Source of the DNA: Burkholderiales bacterium
GTDB taxonomy: Bacteria > Pseudomonadota > Gammaproteobacteria > Burkholderiales > CAIKXV01
Direction of reading: 5' to 3'
DNA length: 11,554 bases
Assembly (NCBI GenBank): GCA_014379045.1
Contig: JACMMK010000375.1
Location: forward strand, 1 to 11,554
The notes under the pieces were generated by a model. It saw only the letters and a list, made by a program, of their open reading frames with translations. It searched no databases and had not been told where the DNA came from. The translations under genes and the position numbers were made by a program. Positions 1-6,952 of the stretch are shown in pieces. The first letter of the stretch is position 1. Every line of letters begins with the position of its first letter.

Positions 1-264
1 ACAGCCATTGCAGTGCCGGGACTCGGTCTGGTCATCGCCGGCCCGATCGCGGGTGCATTGGCCGGTGCAGGCGCGGGCGGGCTGGCAGGCGGTGGCGTCG
101 GTGCACTGATCGGCTGGGGTGTGCCAGAAGAGCGCGTCAAGCAGTACGAGAGCCACATCAATGACGGCGGCATCGTCATGGGCGTGACCCCCCGCAATCC
201 GGAGGACGCAGCATTCGTCGCCTCGGCGTGGGAACAGGAAAAGGCGCGCGACGTCTACCGTTGA
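1..264 (+). CDS. Glycine-zipper general-stress-type protein, C-terminal part (5' end outside window)
   Basis: The frame is open from base 1, so the true start lies upstream; a GTG at 13 is in frame but would begin inside a hydrophobic segment and is unlikely to be the start. What remains is 87 residues: a Gly/Ala-rich segment with glycine-zipper spacing (GALAGAGAGGLAGGG), then a short soluble tail with VPEERVKQYESHINDGGIVM, ending in TGA. This arrangement, a Gly-rich hydrophobic hairpin followed by 'G(V/I)PEE..xxYE..(I/V)xxGG', is the C-terminal layout of the general stress protein 17M-like/YflT-like family, which usually has an N-terminal alpha/beta domain (missing here). The biochemical role is unknown. 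A strong terminator follows 30 nt downstream, so this is the last gene of its transcript. Family assignment is from pattern recognition only. Confidence 0.7.
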   Translation, partial: TAIAVPGLGLVIAGPIAGALAGAGAGGLAGGGVGALIGWGVPEERVKQYESHINDGGIVMGVTPRNPEDAAFVASAWEQEKARDVYR

Positions 265-294
265 TCCGACCGGTCGACAATCCAACAAACTTCG

Positions 295-320
295 GGGCTG
301 CACATGCAGCCCTTTTTCTT
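295..320 (+). terminator. Intrinsic (Rho-independent) terminator
   Basis: A perfect 7-bp stem GGGCTGC/GCAGCCC (295-301 with 306-312) closes a 4-nt loop and is followed at once by TTTTTCTTT (313-321). It lies 30 nt after the stop of the stress-type protein and in the gap before the converging glycosyltransferase remnant. The T-tract is on the plus strand only, so it should terminate the plus-strand transcript. Confidence 0.9.
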
Positions 321-340
321 TGGGACTTGGCGGCGGCCGG

Positions 341-875
341 TCAGCCGCTCTCGGCGCTGCGCTCGTTACGTTCAGGGGCCGGCATCGCGCTCAGGCGCCG
401 CTCGCCGCTGCGGCCGTGCGCCAACTCCGTCAGAACGGTGGCAGTAGCCTCCCACACTCGCGCGCAGCGTGAAGTTGGCCAATACGCGAGCACGGCCGGC
501 GGCCCCCATCGCGATGCGTCGAGTTGCGTTCTCGAGCAGATCGACGATCGCCTGCGCCGTCGCATCCGCGTTACCTGGCGGCACGAGTATTCCGGTAACG
601 CCTTGGACGACGAGTTCAGGTACGCCGCCGACCGCCGTTGCGACTACCGGCAGTCCGGTGGCCATCGCCTCCATCACGGCGAGCGGCAGCGCTTCGGTAT
701 GCGAGGTCGAAACCACCAAATCGAGTTGGCGCAGGTGCTCCGGCATGTCGGAGCGCACTCCCAGGAAAGCGATCGCCTGCGTCATGTCGAGTTGCCTGGC
801 GAGCGTCTCTAGGTCCCGGCGCAACGGAACCTCTCCGACCACCACGAAGACGCGCGCGTATGAACAGTCGAGCAC
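341..875 (-). pseudogene. GT4-type glycosyltransferase, C-terminal half, frameshifted
   Basis: The minus strand encodes the nucleotide-sugar-binding half of a GT-B, family 4 glycosyltransferase: YARVFVVVGEVPLRRDLE (beta strand entering the second Rossmann domain), FLGVRSDMPEHLRQLD, then the EX7E motif in TEALPLAVMEAMATGLPVVA, followed by GGVPELV and GxTGxLVPPG. The whole acceptor-binding N-terminal domain (about 180-200 residues) is missing. Near the C-terminus the frame breaks at a CCC run (451-453 on the plus strand). Removing one base there gives ANFTLRASVEATATVLTELA, the usual end of such proteins, and continues to a stop at 341. At its 5' side (about 872) the frame is joined to DUF2231-like sequence rather than to a GT N-terminus. 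It cannot encode a working enzyme as written. Calling it decay rather than sequence error rests on the missing domain, which a base error cannot explain. Confidence 0.75.
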
Positions 876-1064
876 CCCGGGAACGGACGCGATGAACGCA
901 CCAATCTCGCCACCGATGCGCGTGAAATACGCGAACCGAAACTACCCGTCATCGCTGGTAAGAGACCGATGCCGTCCATCACGAAGGAGAACAGCCACAA
1001 CCCGATCGGCAGCGCAAGAGGTTCGGATGCAGGGATGGCCCGCGATGCTCGCAGGCATGGACAT
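876..1064 (-). pseudogene. DUF2231-family membrane protein, N-terminal fragment with several frameshifts
   Basis: Reading the minus strand from an ATG at 1064, preceded by GAGGAG (1080-1075) at 10-nt spacing, gives MSMPASIAGHP, then after a frame change LHPNLL, then after another ALPIGLWLFSFVMDGIG, then after a third FAYFTRIGGEIGAFIASVPG. Placed end to end these match the layout of the DUF2231 N-terminus: 'HPxHPxLxxLPIGLWxFSxxxD' first membrane helix and 'YxxxGGxxGAxxAAVPGxxD' second helix. Frame changes fall near 1033, near 1015 and between about 977 and 940; an in-frame TAG at 944-942 precedes the last piece. The second half of the family is absent because the sequence passes directly into a glycosyltransferase near 872. 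DUF2231 proteins are membrane proteins of unknown function. Recognition is by motif order, not by a search. Confidence 0.6.
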
Positions 1065-1181
1065 GGGCGCCGATCTCCTCGAACGATCGAGGCCTGTATC
1101 GGGCGCGCGTCGTGCGTCGTGCCCTGCTCGACAGGCGTGTCACCGCCGCGGATGCTGTGGCCATCGACCGGGAGAGAGCGC

Positions 1182-1679
1182 ATGAACACCGTCGCACCCT
1201 TTGTTGCGAGGACAATCACCACCGGCCTGCTTGCGGCGGCGGCGTCCGCGCTCGCAGCCGCCGCAGGCGGGCGGATGTTCAAGGGGAAGGCACTGGCACC
1301 GTTGAACGCGGTTAGCCATATCGCGTGGGGCGGTACTCCCCCCGCCCATGCAGGCCGCGGAGCTCGCAACACCCTTGTCGGCACGGCGTTGCATACCGGC
1401 GCTGCGCTGTTCTGGGCAGGCGGGTTCGAAGCGTTGTTCGGCCGCGCGGCTCGGCGCAGTCCTGCTTCGGCAGTGATGGGTGCCACCACTACGTCGGCGG
1501 TCGCCTTCGTGACCGACTACTACCTGATGTCGCGCCGCTTGCAACCGGGGTACGAGAAGTATCTGTCCCGGCGTGGTCTGTTCGCGGTCTACGCGGCGCT
1601 GGCGGTGGGCATGGCGGCCGGGGCGGCAGTCAATCGCTGGAATGCAGAAGACGTCAGCGACGCGCGCGGCGCCAGATGA
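1182..1679 (+). CDS. Small four-helix membrane protein of unknown function
   Basis: The 165-residue product starts at an ATG with GGAGAG (1171-1176) 5 nt upstream; this start is chosen over upstream in-frame codons because of that site and because hydrophobic sequence begins right after it. Four membrane segments are visible at about residues 12-30, 62-86, 96-116 and 132-150. Conserved-looking features include LNAVSHIAWG (41-50), RNTLVGTALHTGAALFW (62-78), FVTDYYLMSRRLQPGYE (109-125) and the closing LAVGMAAGAA helix. It resembles a recurrent uncharacterised proteobacterial inner-membrane family with 'NAxSHxxxG...RxTxxGxxxHxxSAxFWA...DYxxxPxRLxPG' order. The histidines and tyrosines near helix ends might bind a ligand or metal, but that is speculation. 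It is divergent from the DUF2231 remnant, with a 117-nt shared upstream gap and no partner in the same operon. Confidence 0.8.
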   Translation: MNTVAPFVARTITTGLLAAAASALAAAAGGRMFKGKALAPLNAVSHIAWGGTPPAHAGRGARNTLVGTALHTGAALFWAGGFEALFGRAARRSPASAVMGATTTSAVAFVTDYYLMSRRLQPGYEKYLSRRGLFAVYAALAVGMAAGAAVNRWNAEDVSDARGAR

Positions 1680-1807
1680 TCGCGATCAAATGGGGGAGCG
1701 CACGACCGACGGCGACGCTTGCATAGGTTGCGGCGATCGATGCGTTCGAAAGCCGATGGAAGCCGGGAGTCAGTCATGTCGAACTCGACGCAAACCAAGG
1801 AGTCTCA

Positions 1808-2005
1808 ATGCGCAGGAAGACCGAACAGAACAGCGCTGAGCCCGTCGAGCCCGTGCTCGACGACCAGTCGGGAGGCGGCCTGGGTTCACGCCAACCGAGG
1901 ACATCGGACGCGGAGGAAGCGCGGGTGCGCAAAATCGCGTCGGAACCCAGCAGCCGCCCACGCGCTGCGCCGAAGCAGCGACCGACGAAGGCGCGCACGA
2001 AGTAA
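1808..2005 (+). CDS. Small basic, probably disordered protein (65 aa), unknown function
   Basis: An ATG at 1808 is preceded by AAGGAG at 5-nt spacing, the best ribosome-binding site in this stretch. The product is highly charged (many R, K and E plus P, S, Q), without hydrophobic core segments or Cys. It contains DQSGGGLG near residue 20 and ends in an RPRAAPKQRPTKARTK tail. Composition implies an intrinsically disordered protein that could contact nucleic acid or membranes; no known domain is recognised. An overlapping frame from an ATG at 1776 also has a GGGAG upstream, but its translation is Cys/Arg/Ser-rich with no recognisable pattern, so the 1808 frame is preferred. It converges with the histidine kinase gene, whose stop is 87 nt downstream. 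No intrinsic terminator is obvious between them. Confidence 0.55.
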   Translation: MRRKTEQNSAEPVEPVLDDQSGGGLGSRQPRTSDAEEARVRKIASEPSSRPRAAPKQRPTKARTK

Positions 2006-2092
2006 TCACTGTTGCCAGGGTCGATGCGCGAGGTAAGCGTCCTGCCGATGCCTGGGCGCACACGGCGGCGTCGCGAAGGACCGCGTCGTTGG

Positions 2093-3931
2093 CTAACTCG
2101 CGTGCAAAGCCGCGATGGAAATCTCATCGATGCGCTGCATGAGCGCTGCGAAATCCGCAGGCTTCGTGATGTGATGGTCGAAGCCCGCAGCCTGCGCACG
2201 CTCGATATCCTCGCGCTTTCCCCATCCGCTCAAGGCGATCAGGAACACCCGGCGGCCCCCGTCGAACTCGCGGATGCGGCGTGCGACCTCGTATCCGTCC
2301 AGACCGGGCATCCCGATATCGAGGATCGCGACATCGGGTCGGACCGTCAGCGCGGCCTGGATCGCCTCAGCGCCATCGGCGGCCGTACAGACCGAATGAC
2401 CGCTGGCCTGCAGTGCCAGCGAAAGACTCTGCCGGGAGTCGACGACATCGTCCGCGACCAGAATCCGCAAGCCTTTGCGCTGCGATTCGCTGTGCGCGGC
2501 AGCGCCCGGCAGGGGGAGCGGCGGCGCAGGCGCCGGAACGGTGGGCAGGGTCACGACGAATTCGCTCCCCTGTCCCAGTCCGGGACTGCGCGCCGAAACG
2601 GTGCCTCCGTGCAGTTCGATCAGCGCGCGCACCAGGGCCAGGCCGATGCCCAGTCCGCCACCGGCTCGGCTGCTTTGTGCGGCGACCTGATTGAACATGT
2701 CGAACACGCTGGACAGATCTTCGGGCGCAATGCCGACCCCCGAATCCTTGATCGACACCACTACGTCGGCGCCGGTCCGGCGCACGCTGAGGCGCACGGT
2801 GCCCCCCTGATCGGTGTACTTCGCGGCATTGTTCAGGATGTTGCTCAACACCTGCGCAAGTCGGGTCGGGTCGGCATGAACGTAGATCGGTGCGTCCGGC
2901 AGCGCAATCTCGAACGACTGCCGGTTCGCCTCGAAACCGGCGCGCGCGGTCTCGCTCGCCATCGCGACGGCCGAGGCGATGTCGATGACCTGCAAGCGCA
3001 ATTCGATCTTGTCCTGCGTGATGCGCGCGACGTCGAGCAGATCGTCGAGTAGGCGCGAGAGCACCCGCGCCTGCCGGTCGATCACCTCACCCGCCCAGGT
3101 GACCTTGGCCGGGTCGGACTTCGCCAGTCTGAGCACTGCGACGGCGTTGCGGATCGGGTTGAGCGGGTTACGCAGTTCATGGGAGAGCACGGCCAGGAAC
3201 CGGTCTTTCTTGCGGTCGGCTTCCTCGAGTGCCGCCGAGCGCCGGCCGACCTCTTCGAGCATTGCGTTGAACGTGTCGACCAGGTAGCCGATCTCGTCTT
3301 CGCTCGTCTTGCTCACCCGTACCGAGAAGTTACGATCCTCGAGTACGCGCTTCGATGCCGTGGTGATGTCGATGATCGGCTTGCTCAGCGTGCGCGCGAG
3401 CCACGCGGAGATGAGTGCGGCCACCAGCAGGCTGAACACCACGACGACACCGACGATCGCCCCCGTATCGAGCAAACGGTCGACCGCCTCGTATTTTGCC
3501 ACCAGGTACAGGGTGCCGACCCGTTCTTCCTTCTCGAACACCGCCTTCGACAGGACCAGACGGTGCCGGTTGATCAGGTACGACCCGGCGGCGGGAAGCG
3601 GCAGGCTCGCGACGTTCAGCGGCTCGGCCGAGTAGACGGCGTACAGCGCCCCCGCATTATCGTAGAGCGCCCCGGCCATGATCGACGGACGCACCCGCAG
3701 CAGCGACAGGTTCGCCTGTGCTTCGCGCGCGTCGTTGAACGCAAGCGCCGGTGCCGACGCGGCACCGAGCACGTCGGCGAGCGTGTCCAGGTCGTCGACG
3801 CGCGACTGTTCGTAGGTGCGCAGATCGTAGATCATCACCGCCACGGCGAACACGGCGAGCGCAGTGAACGCGGTGACGATGACCGCGGCGAGCAATTTGC
3901 CACGGACCGAGTGCCTGAAAGAGCGCAGCAT
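2093..3931 (-). CDS. Hybrid sensor histidine kinase: CHASE8-HAMP-HisKA-HATPase-REC
   Basis: This 612-residue inner-membrane hybrid kinase has TM1 (about 11-33), a periplasmic CHASE8-type domain (about 35-155, with LGAASAPALAFNDAREAQANL), TM2 (about 158-178) and HAMP (about 178-232). The kinase core has H-box SHELRNP with phospho-His251, N-box LSNILNNAAKYT (Asn364/Asn368), G1 DSGVGIAP (396-403) and G2 GGGLGIGLAL (424-433). A Pro/Ala-rich linker (464-480) leads to a receiver domain (488-604) with acidic pair Asp494/495, phospho-acceptor Asp538, Ser568 and Lys590. All catalytic residues are present, so both autophosphorylation and His-to-Asp transfer should work. CHASE8 is the sensor domain also found in YfiN-type diguanylate cyclases, but here the output is a receiver with no GGDEF. 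The start lies 1 nt after the YfiR stop (TGACATG) with no Shine-Dalgarno, implying translational coupling. No HPt protein or separate regulator is in the window. Confidence 0.95.
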   Translation of the reverse strand: MLRSFRHSVRGKLLAAVIVTAFTALAVFAVAVMIYDLRTYEQSRVDDLDTLADVLGAASAPALAFNDAREAQANLSLLRVRPSIMAGALYDNAGALYAVYSAEPLNVASLPLPAAGSYLINRHRLVLSKAVFEKEERVGTLYLVAKYEAVDRLLDTGAIVGVVVVFSLLVAALISAWLARTLSKPIIDITTASKRVLEDRNFSVRVSKTSEDEIGYLVDTFNAMLEEVGRRSAALEEADRKKDRFLAVLSHELRNPLNPIRNAVAVLRLAKSDPAKVTWAGEVIDRQARVLSRLLDDLLDVARITQDKIELRLQVIDIASAVAMASETARAGFEANRQSFEIALPDAPIYVHADPTRLAQVLSNILNNAAKYTDQGGTVRLSVRRTGADVVVSIKDSGVGIAPEDLSSVFDMFNQVAAQSSRAGGGLGIGLALVRALIELHGGTVSARSPGLGQGSEFVVTLPTVPAPAPPLPLPGAAAHSESQRKGLRILVADDVVDSRQSLSLALQASGHSVCTAADGAEAIQAALTVRPDVAILDIGMPGLDGYEVARRIREFDGGRRVFLIALSGWGKREDIERAQAAGFDHHITKPADFAALMQRIDEISIAALHAS

Positions 3932-3932
3932 G

Positions 3933-4538
3933 TCAGGGGAGCGCAGGCTGGATGCTGTGGGCGACCGAGAGCAGACGCGCGCTCAGCCTCAGGCTGCGTT
4001 TTCGCGCTGCTTCGAGCGACACCTCGAACCGCACCTGGCCGTCGATGATGAGAAAATTGATCACGCTTCCTTGGCGCAGCGCGTCGTCGGACTCGGTCAC
4101 GATCAGTGCGGTAGGGGGGGCCGCGCGCAAAAGTGTGCCCAACTGCGCCTGCTCGGCGCGTCCGATGAACATCAAGTGCACGTCGCGCGCGGCCTCCGGG
4201 GTGCGCACCGCACGCACGGCCAAGGGACGATTGAGGACGGTGCGCCCCGTGGCGAATTCGGACAGTTCCGCGGCGAGGCTGTCGGCACCGGCGATGCCGA
4301 TGGTGAACGGCGTATCGGCTTTCGGGAACAGGGCTTCCGGAAAGTCGACATACGCGACCATTCGATACAGCAGCGCCGCTTTCAGACGGCGTTCTAGAAC
4401 CGCCGATACGTCGCCCTGCGCACCGGCCCACATCGGCGTCAGGACCAGCGCACAGAACAGCCCGGCGCAGGTGCACAGGCGTCGATCCAGCCCCCCGCCG
4501 AGCCGACGTAGAGAAGGCTTGGAACGGTTCAGCCTCAA
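3933..4538 (-). CDS. YfiR/DUF4154-family periplasmic protein
   Basis: The start chosen is a TTG at 4538 that overlaps the receptor stop as TTGA; it gives 201 residues with a proper signal peptide (basic n-region, hydrophobic CTCAGLFCALVLTPMW, cleavage near AGA-Q at about 41). The only in-frame ATG nearby lies inside the signal peptide. The mature part follows the YfiR layout: LKAALLYRMVAYVDFPE (helix 1), FTIGIAGAD, NRPLAVRAVR, DVHLMFIG, then INFLIIDGQVRFEVSLEAARKRSLRLSARLLSVA. In Pseudomonas, YfiR is the periplasmic repressor of the CHASE8-containing diguanylate cyclase YfiN; here the partner would be the CHASE8 histidine kinase encoded next. The mature protein has no cysteine: the usual Cys before 'HVLFI' is Val. 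The disulfide-based redox control reported for Pseudomonas YfiR therefore cannot apply. The partner role is inferred from gene order. Confidence 0.9.
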   Translation of the reverse strand: MRLNRSKPSLRRLGGGLDRRLCTCAGLFCALVLTPMWAGAQGDVSAVLERRLKAALLYRMVAYVDFPEALFPKADTPFTIGIAGADSLAAELSEFATGRTVLNRPLAVRAVRTPEAARDVHLMFIGRAEQAQLGTLLRAAPPTALIVTESDDALRQGSVINFLIIDGQVRFEVSLEAARKRSLRLSARLLSVAHSIQPALP

Positions 4539-6478
4539 TCGCGCAGTACCAGCTTGACGAACACGCTGCGCTCGATCTCCGCACGATTGGCCGGCGGACC
4601 GAATTCGGGATGTCCCGGATCGAGCAGGTTCTGCACGGTCAGTGAAAGCTCGACCTGACGCGACACTTTCCATCCGAACCGGGCGTCGACCGCGGTGTAG
4701 GCAGGCACCGGAACGGTGGCGATCGCTCCAACGCGCCTCACCCTGAGGTCGAACTCGTGACGCGACGTGAGATCGAGGGAGGTACCGATCTGCCACCAGT
4801 GTGTGGGATCGCTGCCGGCGGCTGCGGTACCACCGATGCTCGCACTGCCCGGTTCGAGCGAAAGCTTCTGGTTGAACTTCACGAACCCGCCGGTCAGCTT
4901 CCATGCGTTCGTCACCCGATAGCTGCCCCACCCGTTGACGCCGTTGAGGAGCCCGTCCATACGATTCTCGACGAGCGCGCCGCCCACCCGGGGTTCATAG
5001 GTGCGCAGGCGGTCGAAGTCGTGATGAAACGCGGTCATCGAATACGACAGCGCCGGCGTGGGCTGTGCCCGATAGCCGACTTCCACAACGTTCGCGACCT
5101 CCGACTGGAAGTTCGGTCCGCCGGCGACCGCGAACGGCGCGTTGGCAGGGACGAAAAATTCGCGGTCGAAACGCGATGGCGAACGCACCGCGCGCGACAG
5201 TGACGTCCACAGCAGGCGGTCGGCGGCCAGACGCCAGCCGAGGCGGGCATTCGGCAGATACTCCCATCCCGTGTAGTTGTTGTGCTCTAACTTGAGCCCG
5301 AGCGTGAGCGATAGATTTCGCCCGAGCGCGATCTCGTCCTGGGCGAATACGTTCGCGCGATTCAGCGTCTGGTTCGCTGGCCTGAACGCAAGGCCGGGCC
5401 CGAGATTGTCGAGGTCGTCGTGCATGAGACGATAACCGGCGCCCCACAGTAGCTGGTGGCGCGCGGTTTTCGGCAACGCGTGATTGAATTCGACATCGTA
5501 GGTGTCGAGGCGCTCCAGGATCGCCCCCGGCTGCCTGCGTTCGGTTCGATCGTAGTACGCCTGCAGGCGCAGCGACCCGCCGTCGTTGAGTGTCTCGGTC
5601 CAGCGGGCGAGGAGATTCCCGCCTGCCTGGTCGCGCGATCCCCCCGGTTGCTGCTCGATATCGTTGCGATAGACGTCGCCCTGGACCGTGAAACGCCGCC
5701 CGCCTTCGCCCCAATCGGCGCGGAAGCCCCCCTGACCCGTCTCCGACGCGTCGAACACCGGCGTGCCATTGGTGAGCATCGTGTTCTGCCGGTCGAAGAA
5801 CGTGCCGTAGACCCGATAGTGGCCGCGCTCGCCGAGCTTGCCGCCCCAGCGGACCGCTGCCGTCTGGTCACGATTTCCGGCGCCGAGCGAGACCAGCGCG
5901 CCTGTGGTTTCGCCAGCGGGACGCGTGATGACGTTGATGACGCCGTTGACGGCGTTCGCACCCCAGAGAGTCGTGCCCGGACCGCTGATGACCTCGATGC
6001 GGGCAACGTCTTCGAGCATGACCTGCTGGACTTCCCAGAACACGCCGGAGAACAGTGGTGAGTACACGGTCCGACCGTCAATCAGCACCAGCATCTTATT
6101 GGCCAGGACGTTGTTGAAGCCGCGGGCGCTGATTGCGTACTGATTGGCATCGGCGCGCGCGACGTGCAGGTTCGGGGCGAGGCGCAGCGCCTCGGGCAGA
6201 CTCGTCACGCCGGAGCGACGGATATCTTCCGAAGTGATCACGTAGATTGACGCCGGCGCTTCGCCCCACGGCTGCGCACGCAGCGAGACGGAGGTGACGA
6301 CCATGTTGCTCAACTGCTCGAGGCTCAACTCGGCGAGGTCCTGCACCTTCGGCAACGAGGAAAGTGTCGGAGAAACTGCCATCGCCGGCGCGCTTGCGGC
6401 GAGCAGTGCCGACAGCGGGACTGCGCACAGCATCCGATAAAACACTTCGCGTAACTTGTCCGCTGCTCGCCCACGCAT
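4535..6478 (-). CDS. TonB-dependent outer-membrane receptor
   Basis: The ATG at 6478 has GGAG (6491-6488) at 9-nt spacing and yields 647 residues; a GTG 15 nt further upstream is in frame but would itself overlap that site. A signal peptide (1 to about 34, ending APAMA) is followed by DLAELSLEQLSNMVVTSVS, a TonB-box-like stretch common in this receptor group. The plug domain (about 70-190) has YVITSEDIRRSGVTSLPEAL, ARGFNN, VLIDGRTVYSPLFSGVFW and the classic IEVISGPGTTLWG / NAVNGVINVITRPA. The remainder is a beta-barrel of alternating residues ending VFVKLVLRD. The substrate cannot be told from sequence: there is no siderophore, heme or cobalamin gene nearby. It is the first gene of the operon with the YfiR protein and hybrid kinase, a gene order in which the receptor may supply the signal or import what the system senses. 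No riboswitch was recognised upstream. Confidence 0.93.
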   Translation of the reverse strand: MRGRAADKLREVFYRMLCAVPLSALLAASAPAMAVSPTLSSLPKVQDLAELSLEQLSNMVVTSVSLRAQPWGEAPASIYVITSEDIRRSGVTSLPEALRLAPNLHVARADANQYAISARGFNNVLANKMLVLIDGRTVYSPLFSGVFWEVQQVMLEDVARIEVISGPGTTLWGANAVNGVINVITRPAGETTGALVSLGAGNRDQTAAVRWGGKLGERGHYRVYGTFFDRQNTMLTNGTPVFDASETGQGGFRADWGEGGRRFTVQGDVYRNDIEQQPGGSRDQAGGNLLARWTETLNDGGSLRLQAYYDRTERRQPGAILERLDTYDVEFNHALPKTARHQLLWGAGYRLMHDDLDNLGPGLAFRPANQTLNRANVFAQDEIALGRNLSLTLGLKLEHNNYTGWEYLPNARLGWRLAADRLLWTSLSRAVRSPSRFDREFFVPANAPFAVAGGPNFQSEVANVVEVGYRAQPTPALSYSMTAFHHDFDRLRTYEPRVGGALVENRMDGLLNGVNGWGSYRVTNAWKLTGGFVKFNQKLSLEPGSASIGGTAAAGSDPTHWWQIGTSLDLTSRHEFDLRVRRVGAIATVPVPAYTAVDARFGWKVSRQVELSLTVQNLLDPGHPEFGPPANRAEIERSVFVKLVLRD

Positions 6479-6952
6479 GTGGCCTGTCTCCACCGTATGT
6501 GAATACGCCGCGAGTCGATCACCTACACTGCAAACGTGCCCTCAGCCGGGGGCCTGCGATCGCTCGCGCCTGCCATGAATTTGATTTGTTTTCGGCGGTC
6601 TCAACTGGCAGCTCACCGTTGAAAGCCAGGGGCGGTTCAAGGGCGTCGCGTCAGGGTCGGGCCTGATCTTCGACGATGCGCAACATACCATCCCTTTGCG
6701 CGCTTTTGAAGTAGCCTGGTTGCCCGGGAACCGGGGTACCACAGGCGAGAGTCAGGACGCGAACGCCCGCTGCAGACTTCCACCCAGTCACTCTCGCACA
6801 GACCTGGGCTCGTATGTGGATATGCAACGGAGCGCTGCGCAGGGAGCGTCAGCGAGATTACGCACATCGCGCTGCGTGGCCACTGCGCCCATCCGCAATT
6901 CCGACTGACAACGGGGCCGTCCGCCGCCCGGGCGGCCCCGAGTCGCCGCTAG
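6479..6952. other. Gene-free stretch upstream of the receptor operon
   Basis: These 474 nt separate the receptor start from the end of the DUF2383 gene. Several short frames exist on both strands, but none has a plausible ribosome-binding site with a protein-like translation. The first 20 nt hold the receptor's Shine-Dalgarno site; the operon promoter should lie between here and about 6600, where the sequence is locally AT-richer (around 6577-6596). I found no convincing -35/-10 pair, tRNA, or riboswitch fold. A quasi-palindrome around CCCGGG (about 6719-6733) and a GCGCAA/TTGCGC inverted repeat (about 6677-6701) are present but not tied to any gene. Confidence 0.5.
6912..6940 (-). terminator. 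GC-rich hairpin after the DUF2383 gene, possible terminator
   Basis: An 8-bp perfect inverted repeat CGGGGCCG/CGGCCCCG (6912-6919 with 6933-6940) closes a 13-nt loop, 12 nt downstream of the DUF2383 stop codon. There is no T-tract on either side, so it is not a standard intrinsic terminator; it could act as an RNA-stabilising or Rho-assisted structure. Confidence 0.4.

Noticed and set aside
228..1185. Plus-strand open frames (228-812 and 469-1185) across the glycosyltransferase remnant
   Set aside because: They start within or just after the terminator region, have no ribosome-binding site, and their Arg/Ser/Ala/Thr-rich translations carry no family pattern; the opposite strand encodes clear GT4 and DUF2231 motifs.
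2012..3052. Long plus-strand open frame (346 codons) opposite the hybrid kinase
   Set aside because: Its translation is Arg/Asp/His-rich without any domain pattern; it is the antisense shadow of a GC-rich gene whose own frame shows all kinase motifs.
3179..4048. Long plus-strand open frame opposite the kinase N-terminus and YfiR-like gene
   Set aside because: It spans the junction of two well-supported opposite-strand genes and has no recognisable protein features.
5456..6061. Plus-strand open frame opposite the TonB-dependent receptor
   Set aside because: No ribosome-binding site and no domain features; the opposite strand encodes the receptor plug and barrel.
6677..6707. Inverted repeat GCGCAA/TTGCGC followed by GCTTTT, terminator-like on the plus strand
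   Set aside because: The stem is only 6 bp with a long loop, the T run is short and interrupted, and no plus-strand gene lies upstream for it to terminate.
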